Source: Prosthecobacter fusiformis
GTDB lineage: Bacteria > Verrucomicrobiota > Verrucomicrobiia > Verrucomicrobiales > Verrucomicrobiaceae
DNA: 64,000 bases
Direction: 5' to 3'
Assembly: GCF_004364345.1 (NCBI RefSeq)
Contig: NZ_SOCA01000003.1
Location: 124,001-188,000, forward strand
This document shows, piece after piece, positions 43,042 through 52,529 of the stretch. Under the pieces are notes generated by a model. That model searched no databases, was not told where the DNA came from, and saw nothing but the letters and a program-made list of their open reading frames with translations. Made by a program: the position numbers and the translations under genes. Position 1 is the stretch's first letter; every line of letters starts with the position of its first letter.

Positions 43042-44870
43042 AATCCCCACGCTTTTTTACCCTTTTCACGCTGCTCAGCCTGACGAGCGCTTTCACCGTC
43101 CGTGCTGAAAAGCTGGATGATTGGTTTAAGCTGCTGCCGAAGAACACCGTCGGCGTCATTGCCATCAAAAACACCCCGGAACTGCTGGCGGATTGGGACA
43201 AGTCCAGCTTTGCCAAACTGCTGGAGGATGAGGACTTCAAAAAATGGACCGCCCCCATGATGAAGAATGGCGAAGCCCCCTGGGACAAGGCTTCCAAGGA
43301 AAGCAGCGGAGAGGGCCTGCATGACAATTTGAAGCGCTATCCCGGTGCCAGCATGGCTGTTTTCACGGGCGATGGCCCGGAAGATTTCGAGGGGGATACC
43401 CCTCCTATCTGTGCCCTCAGCGAGGCTGGCGGTCAGGAAAAGGCGCTGGAAGAGATGAAGGCCAAAGAGTTTGAACTGGCCATCAAAAATGATGAAAACC
43501 TGAAGCAAACCACTCAGGAGATCGAAGGCGTCACCGTTCATGTGCTCGCACCTGCCGGTAGTGAGGATGGCTGGGAAAAAGGCTATGCCTTTGTGGATGA
43601 TGTCTTGGTGGAGGCTTCAAATCTCAAGCAGATGGTTTATTTCATCACCGCGCTGAAAAGCGGCTCAGGTGAAGGCGCAGATGTCGTCACCAATCACCTT
43701 AGCCGCCTGGCGCAGCTCACGGAAGGTCATACCGATGTTCTGGTTTACCTCAATGGTGAAACCCTCGTTCAGTGGGGTCTGACGGCTGCCAAGACTGCTG
43801 CTTCTGAAAATGCCCAGGCGCAGGCCATGCCAGTCACCCCGGACAGCATCATTGCCGCCCTCGGAGTGGAAGAACTCCAGTCCATGGCGCTGATGCTGGA
43901 CATCACCGATGAGCAGTCCCGCATGGAGGTCGCCCTGCTGCATCCTGAAAAGCCCGTCGGCCTGGTCACCCTCATGCGCGGCACTTCGGGGGAAGTGATC
44001 TTGCCCTCTTTCATTCCTGCGGATGTGATCAGCGGCAGTGTGATGCGTTACAGCATGTTGGACCTGTGGGACAACCTGCTGGGCATGATCAATAAACTGG
44101 GCCCCATGGCTGCCATGGCCACCATGCAACTGGGCGGTGCAGAAGCGCAGGCCGGAGTCAAAATCCGTGACGATCTCTTCGCCAGCCTGGATGATGAATA
44201 CATCGAGATGACCGACGGTACGTTGGATAAGCAGAGCCAGGTCCTGGCTTTTAAAGTGAAGGACAAGGAACGCCTCGGCGGTGCCATCGACGGAATCAAG
44301 CGCTTCGCGGGCGGTGGCTTTGCCGCTTTCGAAGAAAGCGAGTTCTTAGGCTACCAGATCAGCATGATCAAATCCGCCAATGCCCAGCCCGGCGCGACTG
44401 AAGTCGGCTTCTGCCTAACCGAAGATTATCTCATTTTCAGCACTGGCCCACAGGCTCTTTTGAAGAAAGTGCTCTCCCGCATGAAGGAGCCTTCCGGCCC
44501 TAGCGTCTGGGAAAACGATCGCGTGCAGGACCTGCTCACCCGCCTGCCTGCGGGCTACATCGGCGCCGGTGTGGCGGATGGTGGCAAGCTGATGAAGGTC
44601 TTTGTGGATGCCATGGGCATGGTCCAGGGACAGGCTGCCAAAACCGCCAAGAAAAAAGGTAAGGGCAAAGGCAAAAAAGGCCCCGGTGAAGGAAGTGGCC
44701 TGGGTGGCCTTGTCGAGGAAGAGGCTAAGGAAGACACTTGGTTTGATCCCAATGCGATTCCTCCAGATGCCATGTGGAAGCGCTACTTCGGCACCAATGT
44801 CAGCGGTTATTATAACCCGGCTGATGCCATCTATTATCGCAGTGTCACGACCCCGGTCGCGGCCCAGTAA
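43038..44870 (+). CDS. Hypothetical large exported protein
   Basis: Not recognised by function. The product of 610 residues has a signal peptide (FFTLFTLLSLTSAFTVRA) and opens LDDWFKLLPKNTVGVIAIKN, a pattern seen in DUF3352-like surface proteins. The rest has alternating strands and helices without catalytic motifs. Near the C-terminus is a Lys/Gly low-complexity stretch (AKKKGKGKGKKGPGEG). It is translated from the ATGA overlap with the protease gene and might be its partner or substrate. Confidence 0.72.
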   Translation: MKSPRFFTLFTLLSLTSAFTVRAEKLDDWFKLLPKNTVGVIAIKNTPELLADWDKSSFAKLLEDEDFKKWTAPMMKNGEAPWDKASKESSGEGLHDNLKRYPGASMAVFTGDGPEDFEGDTPPICALSEAGGQEKALEEMKAKEFELAIKNDENLKQTTQEIEGVTVHVLAPAGSEDGWEKGYAFVDDVLVEASNLKQMVYFITALKSGSGEGADVVTNHLSRLAQLTEGHTDVLVYLNGETLVQWGLTAAKTAASENAQAQAMPVTPDSIIAALGVEELQSMALMLDITDEQSRMEVALLHPEKPVGLVTLMRGTSGEVILPSFIPADVISGSVMRYSMLDLWDNLLGMINKLGPMAAMATMQLGGAEAQAGVKIRDDLFASLDDEYIEMTDGTLDKQSQVLAFKVKDKERLGGAIDGIKRFAGGGFAAFEESEFLGYQISMIKSANAQPGATEVGFCLTEDYLIFSTGPQALLKKVLSRMKEPSGPSVWENDRVQDLLTRLPAGYIGAGVADGGKLMKVFVDAMGMVQGQAAKTAKKKGKGKGKKGPGEGSGLGGLVEEEAKEDTWFDPNAIPPDAMWKRYFGTNVSGYYNPADAIYYRSVTTPVAAQ

Positions 44871-44885
44871 CCGATCTTATTCGTC

Positions 44886-47153
44886 ATGCGCTCCCTGCTC
44901 CTCCTTGCCGCCATCACCGTCCAGGCTGCTGAGCCTTCGGGCATCTATTTTGACGGCCCGGAGGTAGTTAAGCTGGACTGGAATACATCCAGTCCACGAG
45001 CGGGTGATTTTAATGACGACGGCCTGCAGGATCTGGTGGTGCTGAATCAGGACCGGGCGCGGATTGAGTTCCTTTTTCAGCGCAAGGAAGGTGTCAAACC
45101 CGGTGAGCCGGAGCGCACCTCCCGCGCGGATCGCTGGAATCCCATTCTGGAAATTTCCCGGTTGGAAAAGCAGCCTCTCGTCATCGGCCATAGTGCCTGG
45201 TCTTTGGCTGTGGGCGATTGGAATGGCGATGCCCGGCCTGATATCGCTTATACCACCGATGAGGATAAACTGGTCCTCCGCACTCAGGGGAAACCGGGAG
45301 ACTGGAGCCAGAAAAAGGAGTTTATACTCGATTCCACCGCAGAGGATTCCGAGGTCCTCCTGGCCGTGGATTTAAATCAGGATACCATTCCGGATCTGGC
45401 GCTGCTCACGGATACCCGCCTGATGGTCTGGCTACAGAAAACTCCAGGTAACTGGAGCGAGCCGAAAACCTATGTCCTCGGCCAGAGCGGCTGCGGCGGC
45501 TTGCATTGCAGCGACCTCAATGGCGATGGCAAAGCGGACCTCTTTTATACGGCACCGGATGCGGATGCTCTGTTGGTTAGGCTTCAGCAAGAGGATACCG
45601 GTTTTGGTGAAGAATGGCGGCTGGAAATGCCCGAAAGCCGTTGCTGGGTACACCCCGTGAAACTCGGGAAGGAAACCGGTCTGGCCTGGATCCGCAGTGA
45701 TACCGGGATGGTGGAGATTGCCCGTCTGGCAGCCGCCGCTGCTGAGCCGGATTCAGACCTCGCTGCCACCATCCGCCACGCCATGCCGTCCACGGATAGC
45801 AAAGGCGGCGCAACGGCTTATGGTGACCTCAATGGAGACAAGATCCCCGACGTCGTCCTCGCTGAACCGAAGAATGCCCGCCTGTGGTTTTTTGCCGGTC
45901 GCCAAGGCGGCAGCTTTGCTGAAGGACGCGAATTTCCTGCCCTTAGTGGTATCGAAAGTTTGGTCATCAGCGATTTGGATGCGGACGGCAAAGCTGATCT
46001 GCTGATCTTAAGCCCGGCAGAAAAGAGCATTGGTCTCGCCCGCTGGCAGAAGAACCGTCTGACTTATCCTGAGGTGATTCACCAGACCGCCGATACCTTG
46101 CTCAGCCTCCAGGCTGGCCTTGTGGGCACAGCCACGGAACCTGCCGTGCTGGCTCTGACCGAGGTCAAAAGCAAAGTCTCACTCCTGACCCTGCGTTGGG
46201 TGGCCGCTGAAAAGAAATTCGTCTCCTCCGTTCAGGACCTGCCTAGCTCACCCACCAAGCCCAACGCCCTGCGCATCGTGGATGCCAACCAGGATGGCTT
46301 GGGAGATCTGGCCCTCTTTTCCAACCTGGCCTCCATGCAGATCCTGCTCAGTCAGAAAGATGCAAAAGCACCTTTCAAACGCGCCGAAGGTCTTCCCGAC
46401 AACCTGCTCAACAAGATCTCTCCCACCGCCATGACCACTGCGGACCTGGATGGTGATGGCAAGGCGGAAATCATCGTGGCCAAGGACCAGATCGCCCGTG
46501 CCCTCCGCATCGGGACCGATGGCAAAGCCGTCACAGTGGAGCAGTTCAATGCCCCGGAATCCAGTGCCCAGATCAGCGCCGTTATCGTTGTTCCTGGTAA
46601 AGACAAACCCAATGTCCTGCTGGCGGATACTTCCAAGGGTAAACTCTATGAGATGACCCCTGGCAGCGATGCGGTCTATCGCTCCTCCCATACCCACCCT
46701 CTCTCCAGCCTCACCCCGGACGAATGCCATCTTATTGCCACGGGCAAAGGCAGGAGTCTGCTTCTCATCGGAAAAACCAGCTTTGAGATCAGCCCGCTGA
46801 CGGGCGCGGCACTGAAGCTGGAAACCATCACCACCGTGGACAGCGAGCTCAAGGACACTTCTGCTACAGATCTCCTCATTGCTTCCTTTACCGGTGGCAG
46901 CACCGATGACCTCATCCTGGTGGATTCTGGGAAAAGCCGGGTGCTTGAATTCCTTCAGGCCGGTGCCGAAACACCTCCTGTCTGGACCAGTGCACTGCAT
47001 TTCCGCGTCTTCGAGATCGACCCTCAATACCGTGGTAAAACCGGCCTCGCCAGTGAACCTCACGACTATACGGCCATTGATCTTAATGGTGACGGCCGGC
47101 TGGATCTCGCCTTGCTGGTACATGATCGGCTGCTGCTCTATGTCAGAAAATAA
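44886..47153 (+). CDS. Exported VCBS/FG-GAP repeat protein
   Basis: Secreted beta-propeller-type protein of 755 residues. A short signal peptide (MRSLLLLAAITVQA) is followed by at least eight calcium-binding-like repeats of the form D-x-N/D-x-D-G-x-x-D-L, for example DFNDDGLQDL, DLNGDGKADL, DLDADGKADL, DLDGDGKAEI and DLNGDGRLDL. Such repeats bind Ca2+ and serve adhesion or polymer binding. It lies 15 bp after the previous gene and so is the third member of the protease-led operon. Confidence 0.85.
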   Translation: MRSLLLLAAITVQAAEPSGIYFDGPEVVKLDWNTSSPRAGDFNDDGLQDLVVLNQDRARIEFLFQRKEGVKPGEPERTSRADRWNPILEISRLEKQPLVIGHSAWSLAVGDWNGDARPDIAYTTDEDKLVLRTQGKPGDWSQKKEFILDSTAEDSEVLLAVDLNQDTIPDLALLTDTRLMVWLQKTPGNWSEPKTYVLGQSGCGGLHCSDLNGDGKADLFYTAPDADALLVRLQQEDTGFGEEWRLEMPESRCWVHPVKLGKETGLAWIRSDTGMVEIARLAAAAAEPDSDLAATIRHAMPSTDSKGGATAYGDLNGDKIPDVVLAEPKNARLWFFAGRQGGSFAEGREFPALSGIESLVISDLDADGKADLLILSPAEKSIGLARWQKNRLTYPEVIHQTADTLLSLQAGLVGTATEPAVLALTEVKSKVSLLTLRWVAAEKKFVSSVQDLPSSPTKPNALRIVDANQDGLGDLALFSNLASMQILLSQKDAKAPFKRAEGLPDNLLNKISPTAMTTADLDGDGKAEIIVAKDQIARALRIGTDGKAVTVEQFNAPESSAQISAVIVVPGKDKPNVLLADTSKGKLYEMTPGSDAVYRSSHTHPLSSLTPDECHLIATGKGRSLLLIGKTSFEISPLTGAALKLETITTVDSELKDTSATDLLIASFTGGSTDDLILVDSGKSRVLEFLQAGAETPPVWTSALHFRVFEIDPQYRGKTGLASEPHDYTAIDLNGDGRLDLALLVHDRLLLYVRK

Positions 47154-47264
47154 GTCCATTGCAATATGCACGTCACGTCGGCAGTGTCGGCATTTGGCAT
47201 CGGTATTGCTACTTGACGGAAGTGAACCGGCAGTGATTGGTCCACCCCGACATCCGGGCTCCCT

Positions 47265-48800
47265 ATGATCGAGTGGGAAAAGCTTCTCTGGTTAACCAGC
47301 TATATTATTGTTTCTGCCGGATTGTCCGCCTTTGGGGCGCACAAAGTCAAAGTGCTGTACACCTACTGGAAGCACCGGAAGAATCGCCCGCAACCCTTGC
47401 GTGAGTTCACTGAACTGCCTTCAGTGACCATCCAGTTGCCCCTGTTCAACGAGGCAGATGTCATGGAGCAGCTCATCACCTCCATCAGTGCACTGGACTA
47501 CCCCAAGGACCGGCTTCAGATCCAGTTCCTGGATGATTCCACGGATGAAACCGCCCAGGCCTGTGAGCAGTATGCCCGCGACTTGAGCCAGCAGGGCTTC
47601 GATGTAGAATACCGCCACCGGACCAACCGCACGGGTTTCAAAGCCGGTGCACTGGATGCCGCCATGGCGACCGTAAAAGGCGAGTTCATCTGCATTTTTG
47701 ATGCCGACTTCCAACCTGCGCCGGATTACCTGAAGCAGACCATCCATTACTTCACGGACCCAAAAGTGGGCATCGTCCAGGCACGATGGGGGCACAGCAA
47801 TCTGAAGTTCTCCCTGCTCACTCGTCTTCAGGGCATCCTGCTGGATGGTCACCTGATGATGGAGCAGACCTCCCGCAGTCGGCAGGGGGAGTTTTGCAAC
47901 TTCAACGGCACGGCTGGCCTCTGGCGCCGCAATGTCATTGATGAAGCAGGTGGCTGGAAGCATGACACCCTGACGGAAGACCTGGACCTGAGCTATCGTG
48001 CTCAGCTCCTCGGCTGGCGCTTTATCTATCTCAATGACGTGATCGTTCCTGCGGAGTTGCCTCCAGACATGGATGGCTTCAAGTCCCAGCAGCATCGCTG
48101 GACCAAGGGCTCCGTTCAGGTATGCAAGAAAGTCTTGAGCCGCGTCTGGCGCAGTGATGAACCCTTCATGAAGAAGGTGGAAGCCACAGCTCACCTGACC
48201 TCCAACTTTGCCAATCTGCTAACCCTCGGCACTTTGGTGCTGCTGTATCCCGTGGACTTTATACCGGTGAATTCCTGGCAGAAGGCCGTATTCGTGGACC
48301 TGCCGGTATTCCTCTTTGCCACCGTGGCGGTGATCGCCTTTTACCTGACGGCTCAAGGAGCGCAGACCCGTTGGGGCTGGCTAAAGACAATCCCGTATAT
48401 CCCCTGTTTCATGGCTCTCGGTATCGGTATGTCCATCAACAATGGCAAGGCGGTCATTGAAGCATTGCTGGGCCAGGAGTCCGATTTTGTACGGACACCG
48501 AAGTATGGGGTCAACAGCAAAGCCCAGGCACAGTCGTCAAAGAAGTCCTTCAGGTATAAGGCGGGCAAGTCGCTCTGCCTATGGATTGAACTGGCCCTAG
48601 TGGGCTACTTTGGCCACCTGCTCTGGCTGGCAGTGCAGCGCGAGCAGTGGGGTTCCCTGCCATTCCTGGCCTTGTTCCTGGCGGGATTCCTATACGTCTC
48701 ATTGAGCTCACTACTGAAACGCTTTTCGATGGCCACCTTCACTCCTCAGCCTGTGACCGGCACACGGGAAACGGAAGAGGCTGAAGTGGTGGTGGCATAG
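47265..48800 (+). CDS. Family 2 glycosyltransferase, cellulose/mannan synthase-like
   Basis: Processive inner-membrane glycosyltransferase of 511 residues. An N-terminal membrane segment (LTSYIIVSAGLSAFGAH) precedes a GT-A domain: VTIQLPLFNEADV, FLDDSTDET, the DxD-type CIFDADFQPAP, the TEDLDL motif and the processivity motif QQHRW. At least four membrane segments follow (about residues 305-480). The pattern resembles CslA/CslC-type (gluco)mannan or cellulose-like synthases, so it probably extrudes a beta-glycan. No c-di-GMP-binding PilZ domain is visible. Confidence 0.88.
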   Translation: MIEWEKLLWLTSYIIVSAGLSAFGAHKVKVLYTYWKHRKNRPQPLREFTELPSVTIQLPLFNEADVMEQLITSISALDYPKDRLQIQFLDDSTDETAQACEQYARDLSQQGFDVEYRHRTNRTGFKAGALDAAMATVKGEFICIFDADFQPAPDYLKQTIHYFTDPKVGIVQARWGHSNLKFSLLTRLQGILLDGHLMMEQTSRSRQGEFCNFNGTAGLWRRNVIDEAGGWKHDTLTEDLDLSYRAQLLGWRFIYLNDVIVPAELPPDMDGFKSQQHRWTKGSVQVCKKVLSRVWRSDEPFMKKVEATAHLTSNFANLLTLGTLVLLYPVDFIPVNSWQKAVFVDLPVFLFATVAVIAFYLTAQGAQTRWGWLKTIPYIPCFMALGIGMSINNGKAVIEALLGQESDFVRTPKYGVNSKAQAQSSKKSFRYKAGKSLCLWIELALVGYFGHLLWLAVQREQWGSLPFLALFLAGFLYVSLSSLLKRFSMATFTPQPVTGTRETEEAEVVVA

Positions 48801-48910
48801 ACCAGGAGTGCTCGCGACAGCAGGTCCACGAAATGATGGGCCTGGTGGTTGCGTTTAAGTAAGTGACTGGCGCGGCAGCCAACCCTCTGCCCGCTGATGT
48901 CCACCCAACT

Positions 48911-51007
48911 ATGAAGCGCATTTCCTTGGTTCCTCTATCCTTGGTCGTCTGGTTATCCATCACGGTTTATACATGTGCCGAGCCTTCAGCCGCTGTGGTG
49001 GGACTCATCCAGCGAGCGGGCAATACGGAAGATGAGCTGGAAAGACAACGGCTTCTAAATGAGCTAGCTGCTCTACCAGGACTGGAGGAGGGGCTGAAAA
49101 AGGAGGCTGTGGCGCTGGCAGGATTTGCTCGCAGTTGGAATGAAGGGGCCTTGAAGTTATATAACGGGTTCACCCGTGGCAAGCCGCCGGAGACCATCGG
49201 CGACTATGAGTTTGGAGTGGGCCGTGAGTCGCCTTTGTTTCCTATCACTGCCCTCTATCGAGGCCGGATGCTGGCGTGGAATTTGATTGAGAATAGCACG
49301 GTGCGCAGCAGCCCGAAGTCCGGCCCCTGGTTCAAGGATGAAGCGGTAAAATCCTTCCGCATCGCAGCGGAGGCTTTCCCTGAAAACAGGCTGCCACGCA
49401 TGTATCTGGGAGAGGCTATACCATGGCCGAAAGAGCTGAGCGAATCTCCGGATGCGCCAGTTTGGGCAAACTTGCAGCGTGAGCAGATTGAGCGGCTGCG
49501 GGAGATCATTGAATGGTGGATTGATCATCGCCAAAAGCCGGACGGACAGTTTGGCGGGGGCTGGGGAGATGACTGCGAGATGTGGCGCTGGTGGTCAGCG
49601 GTGCTGCTTGGTTTTAACGACCCCAAGATCACAGCAGCGCAGTTAAAGTTCTCCAAGGCGGCAGTGAACCGTCCGCATCTCAAGGGAGGTTTTTACACAG
49701 AGATCACCGATGTGGAACATGCCGCTGAAGACACGACGGATAATCTGGTGCCCCTGCTCGTTTTGGAGCCGGAGGAGAAGCGCTGGCAGGACTGGAGCCG
49801 TGGGCTGACAGGCTTCATGGGGAATGTATGGACTGGGCGCAATGAGCGTGGGGGGCTTCAGTTTAAAAGTTTTTACTTCAGTGCCACCGCCGTCGCACCG
49901 CAGCCGCAGCGGGGGCTGGATGTCATCGCCAATGTGGCGGCCATTCATCCGGCGATGATGATGTGGCGGCGATCTGGGGAGGATGAAATGAGCAAACCTA
50001 TTCTCGCCTGGCTGGATACCTGGGTGGAGGCCACGGCCCGTGCGGAGAATGGAAAACCGGCGGGTATCCTGCCTGCGGCTATTCGCTGGCCTGATGGAGT
50101 GGTAGCCGGTGCGGATAATAAGAACTGGTGGGAGCCTGTGAAAAAAGGCGGGTTCATGCATACCTATTACATTTGGCCCAGTGTGATCACGGAGATGACG
50201 GATGCTCTGGTTGTGGCCTATTTGAAGACGGATAACCAAAAGTATCTTGATCCTATCCGCTCCATGGCGGCTATACGTCTGAAGCATCTGAAGGCTCCAT
50301 CTGCGGAGGCAGCAAAACCGGGTAGTGAAGCCTGGTGTGCGGAGCAACTAGGTCCAAGGCCCAATGCCAACAGCAATGTGGGATCTCTGGTGAAGACATT
50401 GGCGAGGCTGAAGGCACTGACTGGAACGGCAGAATTCGATGAACTGCTGGCGCTAGAAGGTGGCGAGTTTGTTTTGCGCACGGATACGGAGGGGCGCACT
50501 CAGATGGAGCAGGCTCTGAAGGAAAGTGCGGAAGCTCTGCGGATAAACTTTCCTGGTTATACCAGCGAGGTCAGGTCCACTGACCGGGTGATGCGATTTA
50601 TCCAATTCCTGTCCAAGGATTATGCCTTCGACGAATACCGGGGCGTGATGCAGCCGAAGCATGAGTTGCTTTATCGCATGGTGACGGGGGATACGAATGC
50701 ACCGCGCTTCCCACAAATGGCCGTGCGCTGGCATACCCCGCCGAAGGACATCGCGGCATGGGTGACGGAAGCCAGCACCGGACGTTTTGGTGCGGAACTC
50801 TTTCATTTCGGTCATGAGGAACGTGCGGTAACGGCGGAACTGTTTCTGCTGAAGCCCGGCACATATGAGGTGAGCTTGACGCGAAAAGGCAAGCCAGCGG
50901 AGATGCTGGAACCTTTAGAAGTAAAGGCGAGAAGCAGGACACAGTTTGCGCTGAAGCTGCCTCCTGGAGAACTGGCGGTACTGAAAGTGACGCCTAACAA
51001 TAAGTAA
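48911..51007 (+). CDS. Hypothetical exported protein with glycoside-hydrolase-like helical region
   Basis: Not recognised with certainty. The product of 698 residues starts with a signal peptide (ISLVPLSLVVWLSITVYTCA). A helical region rich in Trp (INEWWID-like EIIEWWIDHRQKP, GGGWGDDCEMWRWWSAVLLG, MHTYYIWPSVITEMTDAL) resembles alpha/alpha-toroid glycosidases. The C-terminus has beta-rich sequence. ATG 48911 is chosen for the signal peptide; GTG 48863 is upstream in frame. It follows the GT2 gene after 110 bp. Confidence 0.68.
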   Translation: MKRISLVPLSLVVWLSITVYTCAEPSAAVVGLIQRAGNTEDELERQRLLNELAALPGLEEGLKKEAVALAGFARSWNEGALKLYNGFTRGKPPETIGDYEFGVGRESPLFPITALYRGRMLAWNLIENSTVRSSPKSGPWFKDEAVKSFRIAAEAFPENRLPRMYLGEAIPWPKELSESPDAPVWANLQREQIERLREIIEWWIDHRQKPDGQFGGGWGDDCEMWRWWSAVLLGFNDPKITAAQLKFSKAAVNRPHLKGGFYTEITDVEHAAEDTTDNLVPLLVLEPEEKRWQDWSRGLTGFMGNVWTGRNERGGLQFKSFYFSATAVAPQPQRGLDVIANVAAIHPAMMMWRRSGEDEMSKPILAWLDTWVEATARAENGKPAGILPAAIRWPDGVVAGADNKNWWEPVKKGGFMHTYYIWPSVITEMTDALVVAYLKTDNQKYLDPIRSMAAIRLKHLKAPSAEAAKPGSEAWCAEQLGPRPNANSNVGSLVKTLARLKALTGTAEFDELLALEGGEFVLRTDTEGRTQMEQALKESAEALRINFPGYTSEVRSTDRVMRFIQFLSKDYAFDEYRGVMQPKHELLYRMVTGDTNAPRFPQMAVRWHTPPKDIAAWVTEASTGRFGAELFHFGHEERAVTAELFLLKPGTYEVSLTRKGKPAEMLEPLEVKARSRTQFALKLPPGELAVLKVTPNNK

Positions 51008-51016
51008 TAATGTCCA

Positions 51017-52435
51017 TCAGGCGAGTATCTTTTTGACCACATGGCCGTGGACATCGGTGAGGCGATAGTCGCGGCCCTGGGTATGGAAAGTCAGGCGTTC
51101 GTGATCGAAGCCCATGAGATGGAGCATGGTGGCCTGGACATCGTGAACGTGGACGGGATCCTCAATGACGTTGAAACCGAGCTCATCGGTAGCACCGATG
51201 GTCTGGCCTCCTTTGACGCCGCCTCCGGCCATCCAGATGGTGAAGGCTTGTGGATGGTGGTCACGACCCAGGGCACGGCCTAACGCAGGATTGGTTTCGA
51301 CCATGGGCGTGCGGCCAAATTCGCCACCCCAGACGACGAGGGTGTCATCAAAGAGACCGCGTTGCTTGAGGTCTTTGATCAAAGCCGCGCTGGCCTGATC
51401 TGTCTCTTTGCAGTTTTTAGTCACGTTGCCTTCGACGTTGGAATGGGCATCCCAGCCTTCGTGGTAGATGTTCACAAAACGGACGCCGCGCTCGATCATG
51501 CGGCGGGCGAGGAGGCAGGCACGGGCGAAGTCGGGCTTGGCGGGGTCACAGCCATACATCTCGAGGGTTTCCTTGCTTTCGCTGCTGAGGTCCGTGAGCT
51601 CCGGTGCGCTGGTCTGCATGCGGAAGGCCATTTCATAAGAGGCGATGCGAGTGGCGATCTCGGGATCACCGACGACACCGAGGCGCTTTTGGTTGAGGGC
51701 GCTGACGAGGTCCAGGGTATCGCGCTGAGCACGGGCATCAATGCCTGCCGGGCTGGAGACATTGAGGATGGGATCGCCACTGTTGCGGAAGCGGACGCCA
51801 TTGTAGATGGTGGGAAGGAAGCCGCTGGACATCAGGGCGGTGCCGCCGCTGAGGCCGGAGCCAGTGGACATAACCACAAAAGCGGGAAGGTTTTGCGTGT
51901 CTGAACCGAGTCCATAAAGTGCCCAGGAGCCAATGCAGGGCCGGCCGGGCTGGCCAAAACCGGTCTGGAAAAAGAGCTGAGCGGGGGCGTGATTGAACTG
52001 GTCCGTTTTGACGGAACGGACGATGCAAAGGTCATCGGCAACCTTGGCGATGTGGGGCATGATTTCGGAAATCCAGGCTCCGCTCTGACCATGCTGGGCA
52101 AATTTGAACCGAGGACCTAGAGCAGCGGCATCCGGGCGGATGAAGGCATACCGCTGGCCGCCGATGACCTCGGGCGGAATGGGCCGGCCCTCATACTTGG
52201 TGAGCATGGGCTTGGGATCAAAGGTCTCAAGCTGACTGGGGGCACCGGCCATGAAGAGATGAATGACACGCTTGGCCTTGGGGGCGTAATGCGGGCCACG
52301 GGCTTGGAGGGGATCGATGCCCGCAGCCTGGGCTAGGGAATCCGTGAGCAGACTGGCGGCAGCCACCTTGCCCAAGCCATAGGTACAGTCGCGCAGGAAG
52401 TGGCGACGGGAGTAGAAGGTGGGGGTGGGGAGCAT
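51017..52435 (-). CDS. Tat-exported DUF1501 protein
   Basis: Exported sulfatase-like protein of 472 residues. The twin-arginine motif SRRHFLRD (residues 9-16) leads a Tat signal. The mature part has RVIHLFMAGAPSQLETFDPKP, a Ser/metal region GGTALMSSGFLPTIYNG, and WGGEFGRTPMVE followed by GRDHHPQAFTIWMAGGG, which are hallmarks of DUF1501. It is co-directional with, and 94 bp downstream of, the DUF1549/DUF1553 gene, the standard pair in Planctomycetota and Verrucomicrobiota. The biochemical activity is unproven; a role in polymer breakdown is assumed in the literature. Confidence 0.9.
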   Translation of the reverse strand: MLPTPTFYSRRHFLRDCTYGLGKVAAASLLTDSLAQAAGIDPLQARGPHYAPKAKRVIHLFMAGAPSQLETFDPKPMLTKYEGRPIPPEVIGGQRYAFIRPDAAALGPRFKFAQHGQSGAWISEIMPHIAKVADDLCIVRSVKTDQFNHAPAQLFFQTGFGQPGRPCIGSWALYGLGSDTQNLPAFVVMSTGSGLSGGTALMSSGFLPTIYNGVRFRNSGDPILNVSSPAGIDARAQRDTLDLVSALNQKRLGVVGDPEIATRIASYEMAFRMQTSAPELTDLSSESKETLEMYGCDPAKPDFARACLLARRMIERGVRFVNIYHEGWDAHSNVEGNVTKNCKETDQASAALIKDLKQRGLFDDTLVVWGGEFGRTPMVETNPALGRALGRDHHPQAFTIWMAGGGVKGGQTIGATDELGFNVIEDPVHVHDVQATMLHLMGFDHERLTFHTQGRDYRLTDVHGHVVKKILA

Positions 52436-52529
52436 GGGGATGGGCGGTAAGTAGTGCTGAGTGCTCAGTTCGCAGTGCTCAGTTATTTGAAGAAGGGTAA
52501 AAAGATTGGGGGTAGAAAGATTTTTTCTT

